DNA of 64,000 nt, taken from assembly GCA_035937795.1 (NCBI GenBank), contig DASZHO010000046.1:1-64000 (forward strand). Reading direction: 5' to 3'. The stretch is from JAMQPK01 sp035937795 (lineage in GTDB: Bacteria; Acidobacteriota; Vicinamibacteria; Vicinamibacterales; JAMQPK01). The translations under genes and the position numbers were made by a program. This document shows positions 39,686 through 48,038 of this stretch, piece by piece (the first letter of the stretch is position 1; each line of letters begins with the position of its first letter). The notes under the pieces were generated by a model. That model was not told the origin of the DNA. It made no database searches and saw only the letters and a program-made list of their open reading frames with translations.

Positions 39686-41587
39686 ATGACGACTCGTAGC
39701 CGCTCGGTTTCCGATCTGCCCCAGGATCTCGTGGCGCTGCAAGGCCTGCTCGACACGCGGCTTGCCGCCCTCGAGCAGGCATTAGCCGACCCGGCTCAGC
39801 ACGGATCCCTCGAACAAATCATCCTCGATCTGGCCCGCGTTGCCACCAGAGAAGCGGAAGCCGCCGCCCGCCAAGCCTATCTTGAGGCGCAGCGCGAGGG
39901 CCAGGGCGCTCTTGCCGCCGCCGGCGCCAAAGCGCGGGCTGCGCTCGAGAGCGAGCAGGAAGCGGTCGCCCTGATGCGCGCCGAGCTGGACGAGGTCCAG
40001 GCGAGGGCTCAGCTGGAACGGGCCAACGCCGCCTCTGTGCGGTCCGACTTCACCCAGGCCCACACGGCGCTTCAGCAGGAACGGACTGCTGCCGCCGCGA
40101 TGCGCGCGGAGCTCGAGCAGGCGCAGGCCGCTGTTCAGCAGGAACGGGCAGCGGCCGCCTCAATACGCGCGGAGCTCGATCAGGCACAGGCCGCCGTTCA
40201 GCAGGAACGGGCGGCTGCCGCGACCCGCGAGCGCGATCTTGCGGCGTTGCGGCAGACGCTCGAGCAGGAACAGGCAGCGCGTGCAAGCCTCGAGCGCAAA
40301 GCCGTCGACGCCAACGCCGCGGTAGAGACCGAACGCACCGCCGCCGCCACGCTGCAGCAGCGATTGGTGCAGCTGGAGTCCGCGCACCGGTTGGAGCACG
40401 ACGCGGGCGCGGCGCGCGAACGGGACCTGGCCGCGGTGCAGCAGGCGCTCGAGCAGGAGCTCAAGCAGGAGCAAACGGCGAACGTGAACGTTCGCCGCGA
40501 GCTCGAAGAGGCTCGGACCGCCGCCGTGTCCGTTCAGCAAGCGCTCGACCAGGCGCACGCCGCGTTGAAATCCGCACGGGCGGGCGCGGGCCGCGACCAA
40601 GACCTCGCCGCGGCACAGGACGCGCTCGAGCGGGACCTGAAGCGAGAGCAGGCGGCGCACGCGAACGTTCGCCGCGAGCTCGAAGAGGCTCGGACCGCCG
40701 CCGTGTCCGTTCAGCAAGCGCTCGACCAGGCGCACGCCGCGTTGAAATCCGAACGGGCGAGCGCGGGCCGCGATCAGGACCTTGCTGCGGCAAAGGACGC
40801 GCTCGAGAAGGAGCTGAAGCGCGAGCAGGCGGCGCACGCAAAGCTTCGCGAGCAGTTCGAAGCCGCGAGACACGCGCCGGAAGGCGATCGCGCGACGAGA
40901 CAGCCGGATCTCGAGCGGGCGGTCAAGGACGCGCAGGCGCGCGCCGAAGCGGCGACGCTTGGGCATCGGAAGGTGCTGGCTGAACTGGAGGCGTTGAAGC
41001 AGTCGGCCTTTGCGAACGAGGCTGACGCCAAGGTTCGGTACGAAAAACTCCGCGATGCCGCCGATCAGCAGATTCGGTCCTTGCAGTTGAAAGTGAGCGA
41101 CGCCGATCAGCGTGCGGCGGCCGCGGAAGGCGATTTGGATCTGCTGCGGCGCGAGGCGAAGGCGCGTGATGCGAGTGCCGGGGGCGCGCCGTTGTCCGCG
41201 CCGTCCCGCGCACCGGGCGCGGCGGTCCCGGCCGCGGCGGCACCGGCTGCAGGCCAGTCCACCGCGGACGGCCCGGTGCGAGCGGCCAAGCGCACCGCCA
41301 TGACGGGCGAGGTCGACATCCAGATCGATGGCAACGCCTCGAAGCTGATCGATCTATCGACGACAGGTGCGCAAATTCTTTCACCGGGAGCGCTGAAGCC
41401 GAACAGACTGATCACGCTGATCCTGCCACTCGCCGAAGGACGCGTGTCGTGCAAGGGGAAAATTATGTGGTCGCGGCTCGAGCCGGGTCGAAAGGGCGGC
41501 CTTTGGTACCGGGCGGGCATCTCGTTTACCAGCGCAGACGAGGCCGCCATCGAACAGTTCCTGAACCACCAATCCCGGGGAACGTAA
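39686..41587 (+). CDS. long coiled-coil protein with C-terminal PilZ domain
   Basis: About 633 residues. Residues about 60-490 form a continuous coiled coil of Ala/Glu/Gln/Arg heptads built from internal repeats. A Pro/Ala-rich linker leads to a C-terminal PilZ domain (about 535-630): KRTAMTGEVDIQIDGNASKL, LIDLSTTGAQILSPGALKPN, ISFTSADEAAIEQFL. PilZ domains often bind c-di-GMP. Here the RxxxR motif is only weakly matched (AAKRTAM) and the D/N-x-S-x-x-G motif is present as DLSTTG, so ligand binding needs care. It has no signal peptide, so it is cytoplasmic. A start at TTG 39671 is possible; ATG 39686 is preferred. Confidence 0.85.
   Translation: MTTRSRSVSDLPQDLVALQGLLDTRLAALEQALADPAQHGSLEQIILDLARVATREAEAAARQAYLEAQREGQGALAAAGAKARAALESEQEAVALMRAELDEVQARAQLERANAASVRSDFTQAHTALQQERTAAAAMRAELEQAQAAVQQERAAAASIRAELDQAQAAVQQERAAAATRERDLAALRQTLEQEQAARASLERKAVDANAAVETERTAAATLQQRLVQLESAHRLEHDAGAARERDLAAVQQALEQELKQEQTANVNVRRELEEARTAAVSVQQALDQAHAALKSARAGAGRDQDLAAAQDALERDLKREQAAHANVRRELEEARTAAVSVQQALDQAHAALKSERASAGRDQDLAAAKDALEKELKREQAAHAKLREQFEAARHAPEGDRATRQPDLERAVKDAQARAEAATLGHRKVLAELEALKQSAFANEADAKVRYEKLRDAADQQIRSLQLKVSDADQRAAAAEGDLDLLRREAKARDASAGGAPLSAPSRAPGAAVPAAAAPAAGQSTADGPVRAAKRTAMTGEVDIQIDGNASKLIDLSTTGAQILSPGALKPNRLITLILPLAEGRVSCKGKIMWSRLEPGRKGGLWYRAGISFTSADEAAIEQFLNHQSRGT
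40073..40261 (+). repeat. 63-base tandem repeat in the coiled-coil gene
   Basis: Units start at 40073, 40136 and 40199 (each beginning CAGCAGGAACGG), an exact 63-base or 21-codon period, encoding a QQER-AAAA-IRAEL-QAQAAV-type block. The third copy decays into a different block. Twenty-one residues is three heptads, so copy changes keep the coiled-coil register. Confidence 0.8.
40486..40839 (+). repeat. 177-base direct repeat in the coiled-coil gene
   Basis: Two copies at 40486-40662 and 40663-40839 encode a 59-residue unit (start NVRRELEEARTAAVSVQQAL). The first roughly 89 bases are identical, and the remainder differ at scattered positions. Such high identity in a fast-changing coiled coil suggests a recent duplication or gene conversion. 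Confidence 0.85.
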
Positions 41588-41601
41588 TAGGTCCGATCGG
41601 G

Positions 41602-41781
41602 TTACCGTCCCCCGTAGGGTTGGCGGGCGTCCCCGAGCCGTGCGACGTTCCACACGCCTCCGCACGTCTCGCAACGCGAGTATGTGGAAGCGTCTGGCTT
41701 GGCGCTCGCCTCGGCGAGCCGTGTCGAGCCGCAGAACGGACAGGCCGCCGCCGCCGGCTTCTCGAGGGTCTGTTCGCGCAT
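41602..41781 (-). CDS. very small zinc-ribbon protein
   Basis: About 59 residues. Two CxxC knuckles are visible, ACPFCGSTRLAE and YSRCETCGGVW, spaced for a zinc ribbon. Nothing else is recognisable. It starts 26 bases after the stop of the cold-shock gene on the same strand, so it probably shares its transcript. The family is not one I can name; the cysteine pairs predict one structural zinc. A GTG/ATG choice at the N-terminus (41793 or 41781) does not affect the knuckles. Confidence 0.65.
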   Translation of the reverse strand: MREQTLEKPAAAACPFCGSTRLAEASAKPDASTYSRCETCGGVWNVARLGDARQPYGGR

Positions 41782-41807
41782 TCTCGTGCCCATCTATCGT
41801 GAGCCTG

Positions 41808-42014
41808 TCAGGCGAGCCGGACGTTTTCGCCGCGCGGGCCTTTGGCGCCCTGGCCGACATCGAACGTGACCTCCTGGCCCTCGCGAAGCTGGTCGAACGA
41901 GGTTTGGGTGCACGCCGACTGGTGAAAGAAGTACTCGGTCCCGTCGCTCGCCGCGATGAACCCAAAGCCCTTATCGCTGACCAGCCGCTTGATCTTCCCG
42001 CTTAGTGACGCCAT
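41808..42014 (-). CDS. csp: cold-shock domain protein
   Basis: A 68-residue single cold-shock domain protein. RNP1 (KGFGFIAA) and RNP2 (EYFFHQSA) are intact, with LSGKIKRLVSDKGFGF at the start and GPRGENVRLA at the end, standard for CspA-type RNA chaperones. These bind single-stranded RNA or DNA and melt secondary structure in mRNA. Some members are cold-induced and others constitutive; the sequence does not tell which applies here. The small zinc-ribbon gene follows in the same direction. Confidence 0.95.
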   Translation of the reverse strand: MASLSGKIKRLVSDKGFGFIAASDGTEYFFHQSACTQTSFDQLREGQEVTFDVGQGAKGPRGENVRLA

Positions 42015-42153
42015 TGCGCTTCCTTCTGTCTGTGTGCGTTGATTCGCCCGTCAACCCACTATCTTACCGGATAAGCCCGACGAAACCCCGCCAATGTTGA
42101 TTGGGCCGAAAGCCGCGCTCCGGCGAGGCCTCGGTGCTTCCCGGGCCGGACGC

Positions 42154-43659
42154 TCAGTGCCGGTTGGCGGCCAGGCTGTCCGGCTGCGGCACGGCCACCG
42201 CATCCCAATAGAACTGCTCGAAACGGCTCGCCTCGGTCGGGTTTCTCACCACGTGGAACGCCGCCTGTTTGCCCTCGTCGGTGACCGCCAGAAGCCCGGC
42301 GTAGCGAAGATCGGTGAGAACGAAATTCAAGTCGCGCACCTGATCTTTCGACAGCCCTTTACGCGGGAGATCGAACGCCCATCCCAGAGCATGCATCGGC
42401 AACCCCGTGTCGGCACTCGGGCTTCTTCTCGTCTCGCCGCGCGGGTCCGCATCGTTGAGCAGCTTCACCAGGCTATTTGTCTGCACACCCTTGTAGGTTT
42501 TCCCCTCCAGCCGCTCGAGCTGGCGGGCGACAAACAGCAGACAGCCAATCGTCGACCGCTCGGCGACGGCGTATATTTCGTCTTTGCCCTTTTGCTGCAC
42601 CCGGACTCCGAACATCGATGCCACCGCCGGCAACTTGACGATGCGCTGCCCGAGCGCGGCATCGAGATCGCGGCTGGTCTGCAGCGTCAGCTGCATCGCC
42701 TGTCTCTCGCCGACGAAACTCCATTGCCAGTCGGGCAGAACCGTGCGTCCGAAGCCCCCCTGGAAATTGCTGGTCAGCGTCGCGTAGTCGGCCGCGGATT
42801 GCTTGTAGAGAGCCAGCAGCCGCATCGCCTGCTGCACGCGGAAATAATAGGTCGGCGAGAAATCCACGCGGTTGAGCGCTTCGATTTGCTTGTAGAGCTC
42901 CGGCCGGTAGTAAGGCGTGTTCTTCCAGAAGAGCTCGGGGTACGACAGCGATGCGTCGCGCATGGCCGCGGCCATCTGGTCCACTTTGATGGTCCGGCCG
43001 AAGTAGGCGGACAACAGCTTGGCGATCCGGCCCGCGCCCATGTGGTACTCCACCACCGCGAAGTCGATCTTTCCACCGAGCCAGGCGCGCCGGTTGGCAA
43101 TTCGCCTCGCCATCGCCATCACGGCAAGCTCCGGATCGTAGCGCTCGTCGACCTTCTGAAAAATCGGCTCTTCTTTCGATTCGATGACCTTGTGCCTGTT
43201 CTTGCCTCTGCCAACCGTTCGCGTTTTGGTGACGGTGCGCGAGCCGACCTGGGTTTTCCGGTCCGTCGCCAGGCCCATTTCTTTCGCCGACGCCTTGGTC
43301 ATCTGGGCGATACCGGCCGGGCCGGTCGGGCTTTTCGCGAGCGGGTCGCCGTAGCTCTCGATGAAGATCATGCCGGCCAGCAGCATCGGATCGAGACCGT
43401 TCGCCTGAGCCGCGCGTTCGATCGTCAACCAGAGTTTCGGCTCGAAAATCCGGGAGGGCGCTTGAACCGCAGCGGGGAAGCGGAGCAGATAAAAATTGAA
43501 GTTGGTCTCGAGCTGATCCGACCGCAGCGCGATCAGCTCGGGGGTCAGATGTTCCCTGTCCTTGCCGAGGCCTTCAATATCGGTGACGGAGTTGGCCCAC
43601 AGCGCCAAGGCCGGGCTCATCATCGTCACCAATACCCATACACAGAGCTTCTTCATCAT
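42154..43659 (-). CDS. lytic transglycosylase (SLT domain) with C-terminal extension
   Basis: A 501-residue exported protein with a signal peptide (about 1-22). The SLT domain is evident at about 75-240: LLAGMIFIESYGDPLAKSPT (catalytic Glu101 in FIESYGD), GPAGIAQMTKASAKEMGL, FAVVEYHMGAGRIAKL. These enzymes cleave the glycan strand of peptidoglycan to give 1,6-anhydromuropeptides. The C-terminal half (from about 300) looks like a DUF5715-type module: MHALGWAFDLPRKGLSKDQ and FNFYL-type segments are typical for peptidoglycan remodelling proteins of this kind. A second ATG follows the first, so the start is 43659 or three bases on. Confidence 0.85.
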   Translation of the reverse strand: MMKKLCVWVLVTMMSPALALWANSVTDIEGLGKDREHLTPELIALRSDQLETNFNFYLLRFPAAVQAPSRIFEPKLWLTIERAAQANGLDPMLLAGMIFIESYGDPLAKSPTGPAGIAQMTKASAKEMGLATDRKTQVGSRTVTKTRTVGRGKNRHKVIESKEEPIFQKVDERYDPELAVMAMARRIANRRAWLGGKIDFAVVEYHMGAGRIAKLLSAYFGRTIKVDQMAAAMRDASLSYPELFWKNTPYYRPELYKQIEALNRVDFSPTYYFRVQQAMRLLALYKQSAADYATLTSNFQGGFGRTVLPDWQWSFVGERQAMQLTLQTSRDLDAALGQRIVKLPAVASMFGVRVQQKGKDEIYAVAERSTIGCLLFVARQLERLEGKTYKGVQTNSLVKLLNDADPRGETRRSPSADTGLPMHALGWAFDLPRKGLSKDQVRDLNFVLTDLRYAGLLAVTDEGKQAAFHVVRNPTEASRFEQFYWDAVAVPQPDSLAANRH

Positions 43660-43767
43660 TTCTCGAAAAACACGTTCGGCCTCGAAACACCTTCGGCGGA
43701 GGTGGGCCTTGGAGGTACGTGTGAAGATGAGGAATTCATCGTAACTGGGGCCGCTCGATTAGTCAAC

Positions 43768-43818
43768 GAGCGCCAGAACCGAGCGCCAGAACCGGTGTCA
43801 GAACCGGCGCCTGACGGT
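43768..43818. repeat. REP-like GC repeat cluster
   Basis: GAGCGCCAGAACC occurs twice in exact tandem (43768-43780 and 43781-43793). It is followed by GGTGTCAGAACCGG and GCGCCTGACGGTTTTGG. The GGTGTCAG / CCTGAC words resemble repetitive extragenic (REP-type) elements of other genomes. It sits between the lytic transglycosylase start and the next gene. I see no transposase nearby. Confidence 0.45.
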
Positions 43819-43970
43819 TTTGGTCAGCCCGGACCACTTCCGTAACCGTTCACGCTTCTCAAAATTTCACGCGCGAATTTAACTCTCACGTCCCTAACGG
43901 GTAACAGTCCAGCGAGCCACCGCGCGCGGGGCACGTCTTTTGCGGCATACCGTTCCCGGGAGGACGCGAC

Positions 43971-44420
43971 ATGACTCGACAAATGACCGCGGCGTGGGTT
44001 GTCGCACTGGGCGCAGGGCTCTTGATGATGAGCGCGCAGGCGCACGGCGCGGCGCAGGCGCCGGCTACGCCGCAGACGCCGACGCAGAAGACATCGACCA
44101 CGCAGAAGCCGGCCGTCCGGAAGGCGGCGCCGGCCCCGAAAGTGCCGATGACGACGATGACGGGCTGTTTGAAAATGGATGGGAAACAGTATCAGCTGAC
44201 CGACGTCGAGGGCTCGCAGATTGAAAAGAGCCGAAGCTGGAAGACCGGCTTCATCACCAAGTCGACGAAGAGCGTGCAAGTGATCGGCGCTTCGTCGAAC
44301 GTAAGGCTGAATGATCAGGTCGGGCGCAAGGTCAGCGTGGTCGGCACCAAAGACATCAAAGACGGCGAAACGCACCTCAACGCCAGCTCGATCAAGCGCG
44401 TCTCTGCTTCCTGCTCGTAA
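43971..44420 (+). CDS. small secreted protein of unknown function
   Basis: A 149-residue protein with a signal peptide (about 8-27, VVALGAGLLMMSAQAHGAA), a Thr/Pro/Lys-rich linker and a beta-rich core (MTGCLKMDGKQYQLTDVEGS; VIGASSNVRLNDQVGRKVSV; VVGTKDIKDGETHLNASSIK). Similar secreted small proteins recur in Acidobacteria; the core could be an OB-like barrel. Two cysteines (Cys in TGCLK and the terminal SASCS) may pair. The start ATG 43971 has GGAGG 8 bases upstream. It is convergent with the DUF4126 gene, with 9 bases between. Confidence 0.7.
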   Translation: MTRQMTAAWVVALGAGLLMMSAQAHGAAQAPATPQTPTQKTSTTQKPAVRKAAPAPKVPMTTMTGCLKMDGKQYQLTDVEGSQIEKSRSWKTGFITKSTKSVQVIGASSNVRLNDQVGRKVSVVGTKDIKDGETHLNASSIKRVSASCS

Positions 44421-44429
44421 CGTCCTGTC

Positions 44430-45032
44430 CTAGGCAGACTCGATGGCTGCCCCGGCGGAGGCGACGAGCGTTTTCAGAGCGCGAACGATCCAGCGAATCA
44501 ACCGGACGAGGATCGCGAGGAGAACCAGTACGAGGCCGGCCGCGACAAACGGGTGGTGCGTGGCAAACCAGGTAATGAAGACGGTGAAGCCGTCTTCGGC
44601 CACACTGAGCGCGAAGTTTGAAAACGGCTCGGGCGACGGCGTCACGGCGGCGCGGGCCGCCATCTTGCCGCCATGGGCGAGAAGCGCGATCGTTCCGCCG
44701 CCGGCGGCCGCCGCGAGCTGCCAGCCCGGGCCGAGCCGGTCCGTGGCGGCGTAGGCGAGCAACGCCCCGATGGGGACGCGAACGAACGTTTGAAGCGCAT
44801 TCCAGAGCAGATCGAAGCCGGGGATCTTGTCGGCGACAAACTCGACCGCGACTAGCGCGCTGCTCGCCCCGATCACCCACCACTCACCCAGAAGATCCAG
44901 GTTGCCGGGCAGCGGCAGCAGGCCCGTGCGCGCCAGCAACCCCAGCGTCGCAACGGTGGCGTAGACGTTGAGACCGGCACCGAAGCTCACGGCGATCAAG
45001 AAGGCGACCAGGGCATCCCCGGACAAGGCCAT
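44430..45032 (-). CDS. DUF4126 membrane protein
   Basis: About 200 residues with five or so membrane helices. It matches the DUF4126 family (AFLIAVSFGAGLNVYATVAT; GLLPLPGNLDLLGEWWVIGA; VAVEFVADKIPGFDLLWNAL). Function is unknown; members are typically encoded as single genes. The start ATG 45032 is used because MALSGDALVAF is the usual N-terminus; upstream codons (TTG 45047) lack support. It is divergent from the cytochrome-lyase gene with 72 bases between. Confidence 0.82.
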   Translation of the reverse strand: MALSGDALVAFLIAVSFGAGLNVYATVATLGLLARTGLLPLPGNLDLLGEWWVIGASSALVAVEFVADKIPGFDLLWNALQTFVRVPIGALLAYAATDRLGPGWQLAAAAGGGTIALLAHGGKMAARAAVTPSPEPFSNFALSVAEDGFTVFITWFATHHPFVAAGLVLVLLAILVRLIRWIVRALKTLVASAGAAIESA

Positions 45033-45104
45033 GGAGCTAGCGTACAACGTCTGATAGCATGTCTCTTTTCCCTCGCATTAGGATCTCTTCTTGACGGAGG
45101 GTTT

Positions 45105-46376
45105 ATGTCGAACAGAGCGTTCGTCGCGCTCGTCGCCGCCGGTTTTCTTTGCGCTGTTCCGATCGCGGGCCGCCAGGCCCCGACGGGCCGGTCCGGCCGC
45201 GGTGGCGGCTTCGATCAGGTCGCGCTGCCGGACGGCGGCGGCAAAGAGCTGGTGCAAACGGCCTGCTCGGAATGCCACGGGCTCGGCCAGGTCGCCAATA
45301 GCGGCGGCTACGATCATCAGGGTTGGCAACTGACCGTCGAGCGCATGGTGACCGATGGCGCGAAGGTGCCGCCGAATCAGGTGCCGCTGGTCGTCGACTA
45401 TCTGACCAAGGCCTTTCCGGAACAGCCGAAGCCCCGGGCCGTGCTGATTCCCGGCAGTGCCACCGTCAATATCAAGGAGTGGGAGGTGCCCACGAAAGGA
45501 TCGCGCCCGCACGATCCGCTGGCCACACCGGACGGGATGATCTGGTACACCGGCATGTACGCCAATGTGCTCGGACGCCTCGATCCGAAGACGGGCCAGA
45601 TCAAAGAATTTCACCTCAACACGGCGAAGTCAGGGCCGCACGGACTTACGGCCGATAAAGCCGGAAACATCTGGTTCACCGCCAATTCGAAGGGCTATGT
45701 GGGAAAGCTCGATCCGAAGGGGGGCGAGATCGTCGAATATCCGATGCCCGATCCGGCCGCGCGCGATCCGCATACGCCGATCTTCGATCAAAAAGGCAAC
45801 CTCTGGTTCACGCTGCAGAACTCGAACATGATCGGCCGGCTCGATCCGCAGAGCGGCGCCATCAAGCTCGTGACCTCTCCCACGCCGCGCTCGAACCCGT
45901 ACGGCATGGTCGTGAATTCCAAGGGCGTGCCGTTCCTCGTGGAATTCGGCAGCAACAAGGTCATGAGCCTCGACCCGGTCACGATGGCGATTCGCGAATA
46001 CCCGCTGCCGAACGCAGACTCGCGTCCGCGCCGCATCGCGATTACGAGCGACGATGTGATCTGGTATTCCGATTATTCGCGCGGTTATCTCGGCCGGCTC
46101 GATCCGGTGTCAGGGAAAGTCACCGAGTGGGCGTCGCCGGGCGGGCCAAAATCCCAGCCGTACGGAATCACCGCGCTACACGACGTCATCTGGTACAGCG
46201 AGTCGGCGGTCAAGCCTAACACGCTCGTGCGGTTCGATCCGAAGACGGAGAAATTTCAGACGTGGGCGATCCCGTCGGGCGGTGGCGTGGTGCGGAACAT
46301 GATGACGACGCGCGACGGCAACCTTGTGATGGCGGAGAGCGGTGTCAACAAGGTTGCGCTGGTCGAGGTGAAGTAA
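45105..46376 (+). CDS. cytochrome c fused to virginiamycin-B-lyase-like beta-propeller
   Basis: A 423-residue exported protein: signal peptide (about 1-22), one haem c site CSECH at 54-58 (LVQTACSECHGLGQ), then a six- or seven-bladed propeller with Vgb/streptogramin-lyase repeats (GMIWYTGMYANVLGRLDPKT; NIWFTANSKGYVGKLDPKG; VIWYSDYSRGYLGRLDPVSG). Vgb lyases linearise streptogramins, but most chromosomal propellers of this kind are not antibiotic enzymes. A haem domain in front suggests that the propeller holds or oxidises a small substrate and passes electrons on. The start is ATG 45105 after GGAGGG. Confidence 0.82.
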   Translation: MSNRAFVALVAAGFLCAVPIAGRQAPTGRSGRGGGFDQVALPDGGGKELVQTACSECHGLGQVANSGGYDHQGWQLTVERMVTDGAKVPPNQVPLVVDYLTKAFPEQPKPRAVLIPGSATVNIKEWEVPTKGSRPHDPLATPDGMIWYTGMYANVLGRLDPKTGQIKEFHLNTAKSGPHGLTADKAGNIWFTANSKGYVGKLDPKGGEIVEYPMPDPAARDPHTPIFDQKGNLWFTLQNSNMIGRLDPQSGAIKLVTSPTPRSNPYGMVVNSKGVPFLVEFGSNKVMSLDPVTMAIREYPLPNADSRPRRIAITSDDVIWYSDYSRGYLGRLDPVSGKVTEWASPGGPKSQPYGITALHDVIWYSESAVKPNTLVRFDPKTEKFQTWAIPSGGGVVRNMMTTRDGNLVMAESGVNKVALVEVK

Positions 46377-46393
46377 TCCGCGGGCGCCGGTGC

Positions 46394-47470
46394 CTACTTC
46401 ATCAGGCTGAACTTCTGGATTCGCCGGCCCGTGTCGGTTTCGGCAATATACAGGTTGCCTTTCGAATCGACCGCCACCGCGTGCCCGTGGGTGAAGTTGC
46501 CGAGCATGTGCCCGGGCCGGCCGAAGCTCGAGAGAATCGTCCCGCTGGTGCGATCGAGGACGTGAAGCTGCTCGTTGCGGCCGTTCATCACGTACATGAA
46601 CTTTTGGCCGGGGTCGCGCGAAAAGGCGATCCACCAGACCGTGCCGCGGGGATCGGGGAGCGCCGGCGTTCCCGTTCTCACCCAGATGTTCCGCTTGAAA
46701 TTGCCCATCTTGTCGAAGACCTGAACGCGATCGCCCTGGCGATCGCACACGTAAAGCAGGCCGTCGTTGCCCATGGCAATGCAGTGCACAATCTGGGCAA
46801 ACGCGCCGCCCACCCCGGCTGCGGTTTCTTCCTTCGTCGCCTGGTGGCCCCATTGCCGGAGAAACGTGCCCTGCTTGTCGAACACCACAACCCGGCGATT
46901 GCCGTACCCGTCGGCCACGAAGACCTCGCCGTTGGCCGGATCGACGACGACGGCCGCCGGATTGAAGAACTGGGTCTGGCTGGCGTTGAGATTCTTGCCT
47001 CTGCTGGTGCCGTCCGAGCTGTCGAAGACGCCGCGCTTGCCGATTTGCAGCAGCATCTTGCCGTCGTGGGTCCACTTCTGGATGATGCCGTCGCCGTTGC
47101 CGGTGAGCCAGATATTGTTGTCGTGATCGACGAAGCACCCGTGGATGGTCCCCGGCACGGTGGTCGAGTCGCCCCACGAATCGACAAGCTTGCCCGCCAG
47201 GTCGAATATCAGGACAGACGGCGCCTGCTTTGACGTCTCCGCTTCTTCGTCCGTGATGTCGCGCCGATTGGTCACCACGAGGTGATCCTGCGCGTCGACG
47301 CACACGCTGCCGGTGCGCCCGATGATCCATCCTTCCGGCAGCGGCTTGGGCCAGTACGGGTCGATCTCGAACCGTGGCGCGGTGCTCTGCGCCTGCAGGG
47401 ACATCGGCGCCGGCTGAATACCCGCCCACGCGCATACGAACAAGACAGACGCAACGACAGCGGTCCTCAT
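46394..47470 (-). CDS. exported NHL-repeat six-bladed beta-propeller
   Basis: A 358-residue protein with a signal peptide (about 1-28). The NHL repeats are visible: FEIDPYWPKPLPEGWIIGRT, DGYGNRRVVVFDKQGTFLRQ, FTHGHAVAVDSKGNLYIAET. The layout is that of peptidyl-alpha-hydroxyglycine-lyase-like or SMP-30-like propellers in Acidobacteria. No catalytic set can be assigned, so only the fold is secure. It is convergent with the cytochrome-propeller gene (17 bases between). Confidence 0.85.
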   Translation of the reverse strand: MRTAVVASVLFVCAWAGIQPAPMSLQAQSTAPRFEIDPYWPKPLPEGWIIGRTGSVCVDAQDHLVVTNRRDITDEEAETSKQAPSVLIFDLAGKLVDSWGDSTTVPGTIHGCFVDHDNNIWLTGNGDGIIQKWTHDGKMLLQIGKRGVFDSSDGTSRGKNLNASQTQFFNPAAVVVDPANGEVFVADGYGNRRVVVFDKQGTFLRQWGHQATKEETAAGVGGAFAQIVHCIAMGNDGLLYVCDRQGDRVQVFDKMGNFKRNIWVRTGTPALPDPRGTVWWIAFSRDPGQKFMYVMNGRNEQLHVLDRTSGTILSSFGRPGHMLGNFTHGHAVAVDSKGNLYIAETDTGRRIQKFSLMK

Positions 47471-47540
47471 AAGGCAGGGGATCTTAAACCTGTAGCGGGT
47501 TAGGACGCCAGTTCGCCCTGTGTGTCGCGCGGCGAGACAG

Positions 47541-47584
47541 TTTTATGCGAGCACTAATCGCCTTTTATGCGAGCACTAATCGCC
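47541..47584. repeat. 22-base perfect tandem duplication at a gene end
   Basis: TTTTATGCGAGCACTAATCGCC occurs twice head-to-tail: 47541-47562 and 47563-47584. The second copy supplies the stop codon (CTA on the plus strand, 47576-47578) of the minus-strand zinc-ribbon gene. The first copy lies just past it. The duplication is exact, so it is probably recent. Confidence 0.95.
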
Positions 47585-47833
47585 GCCGGGCTGGACTTTG
47601 CCAGGCCGCAGCGTTTGAAGGACTCTGGCGCGTTCCTCCTCGGTGTACGGAGTGCGGTTGGACCACATGTGCCCGCACTTTGGGCAGGCCAACCACCGTG
47701 GAATCACCGGGAAAAGGTCTTCCACGCGATGGTGGTGGCACCGCGGGCATTCGGGCCGTGGCGGATCGCTCACGCGCAGCGACACGATCTTCCCCTTTGC
47801 GCCTTTTGCGGCCTTTGCGGCCTGATTTTTCAT
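47576..47833 (-). CDS. small zinc-ribbon protein
   Basis: An 85-residue protein. A Lys/Ala-rich start (KNQAAKAAKGAKGKIVSLRV) leads to CPRC and CPKC knuckles (ECPRCHHHRVED and LACPKCGHMW), predicting one structural zinc. No known family is apparent. The start ATG 47833 is favoured over a longer frame to 47890, whose extra residues do not resemble protein. The stop lies within a perfect 22-base tandem duplication. Confidence 0.6.
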   Translation of the reverse strand: MKNQAAKAAKGAKGKIVSLRVSDPPRPECPRCHHHRVEDLFPVIPRWLACPKCGHMWSNRTPYTEEERARVLQTLRPGKVQPGGD

Positions 47834-48038
47834 GATGCGTTGTCGAATCTCAACAGCGTCCGGCCGAAACGTACACAATCGACGTACCAAGGCGCTTCAT
47901 CGAGCGCCGGCACCGCCCGGCGCTCCACCTGCCGTCCGCACAGTCGCATCCATACCGAACGCGCCACGACCCGAGCGGCGAAGTGCATGAGCGCTCAAGC
48001 ATTTGCAGCATGGAGTTTGCACTCTCAATCGACGGGCC

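Noticed and set aside
42094..43845. 583-codon plus-strand open frame opposite the lytic transglycosylase
   Set aside because: No domain or signal; the SLT motif on the minus strand is secure.
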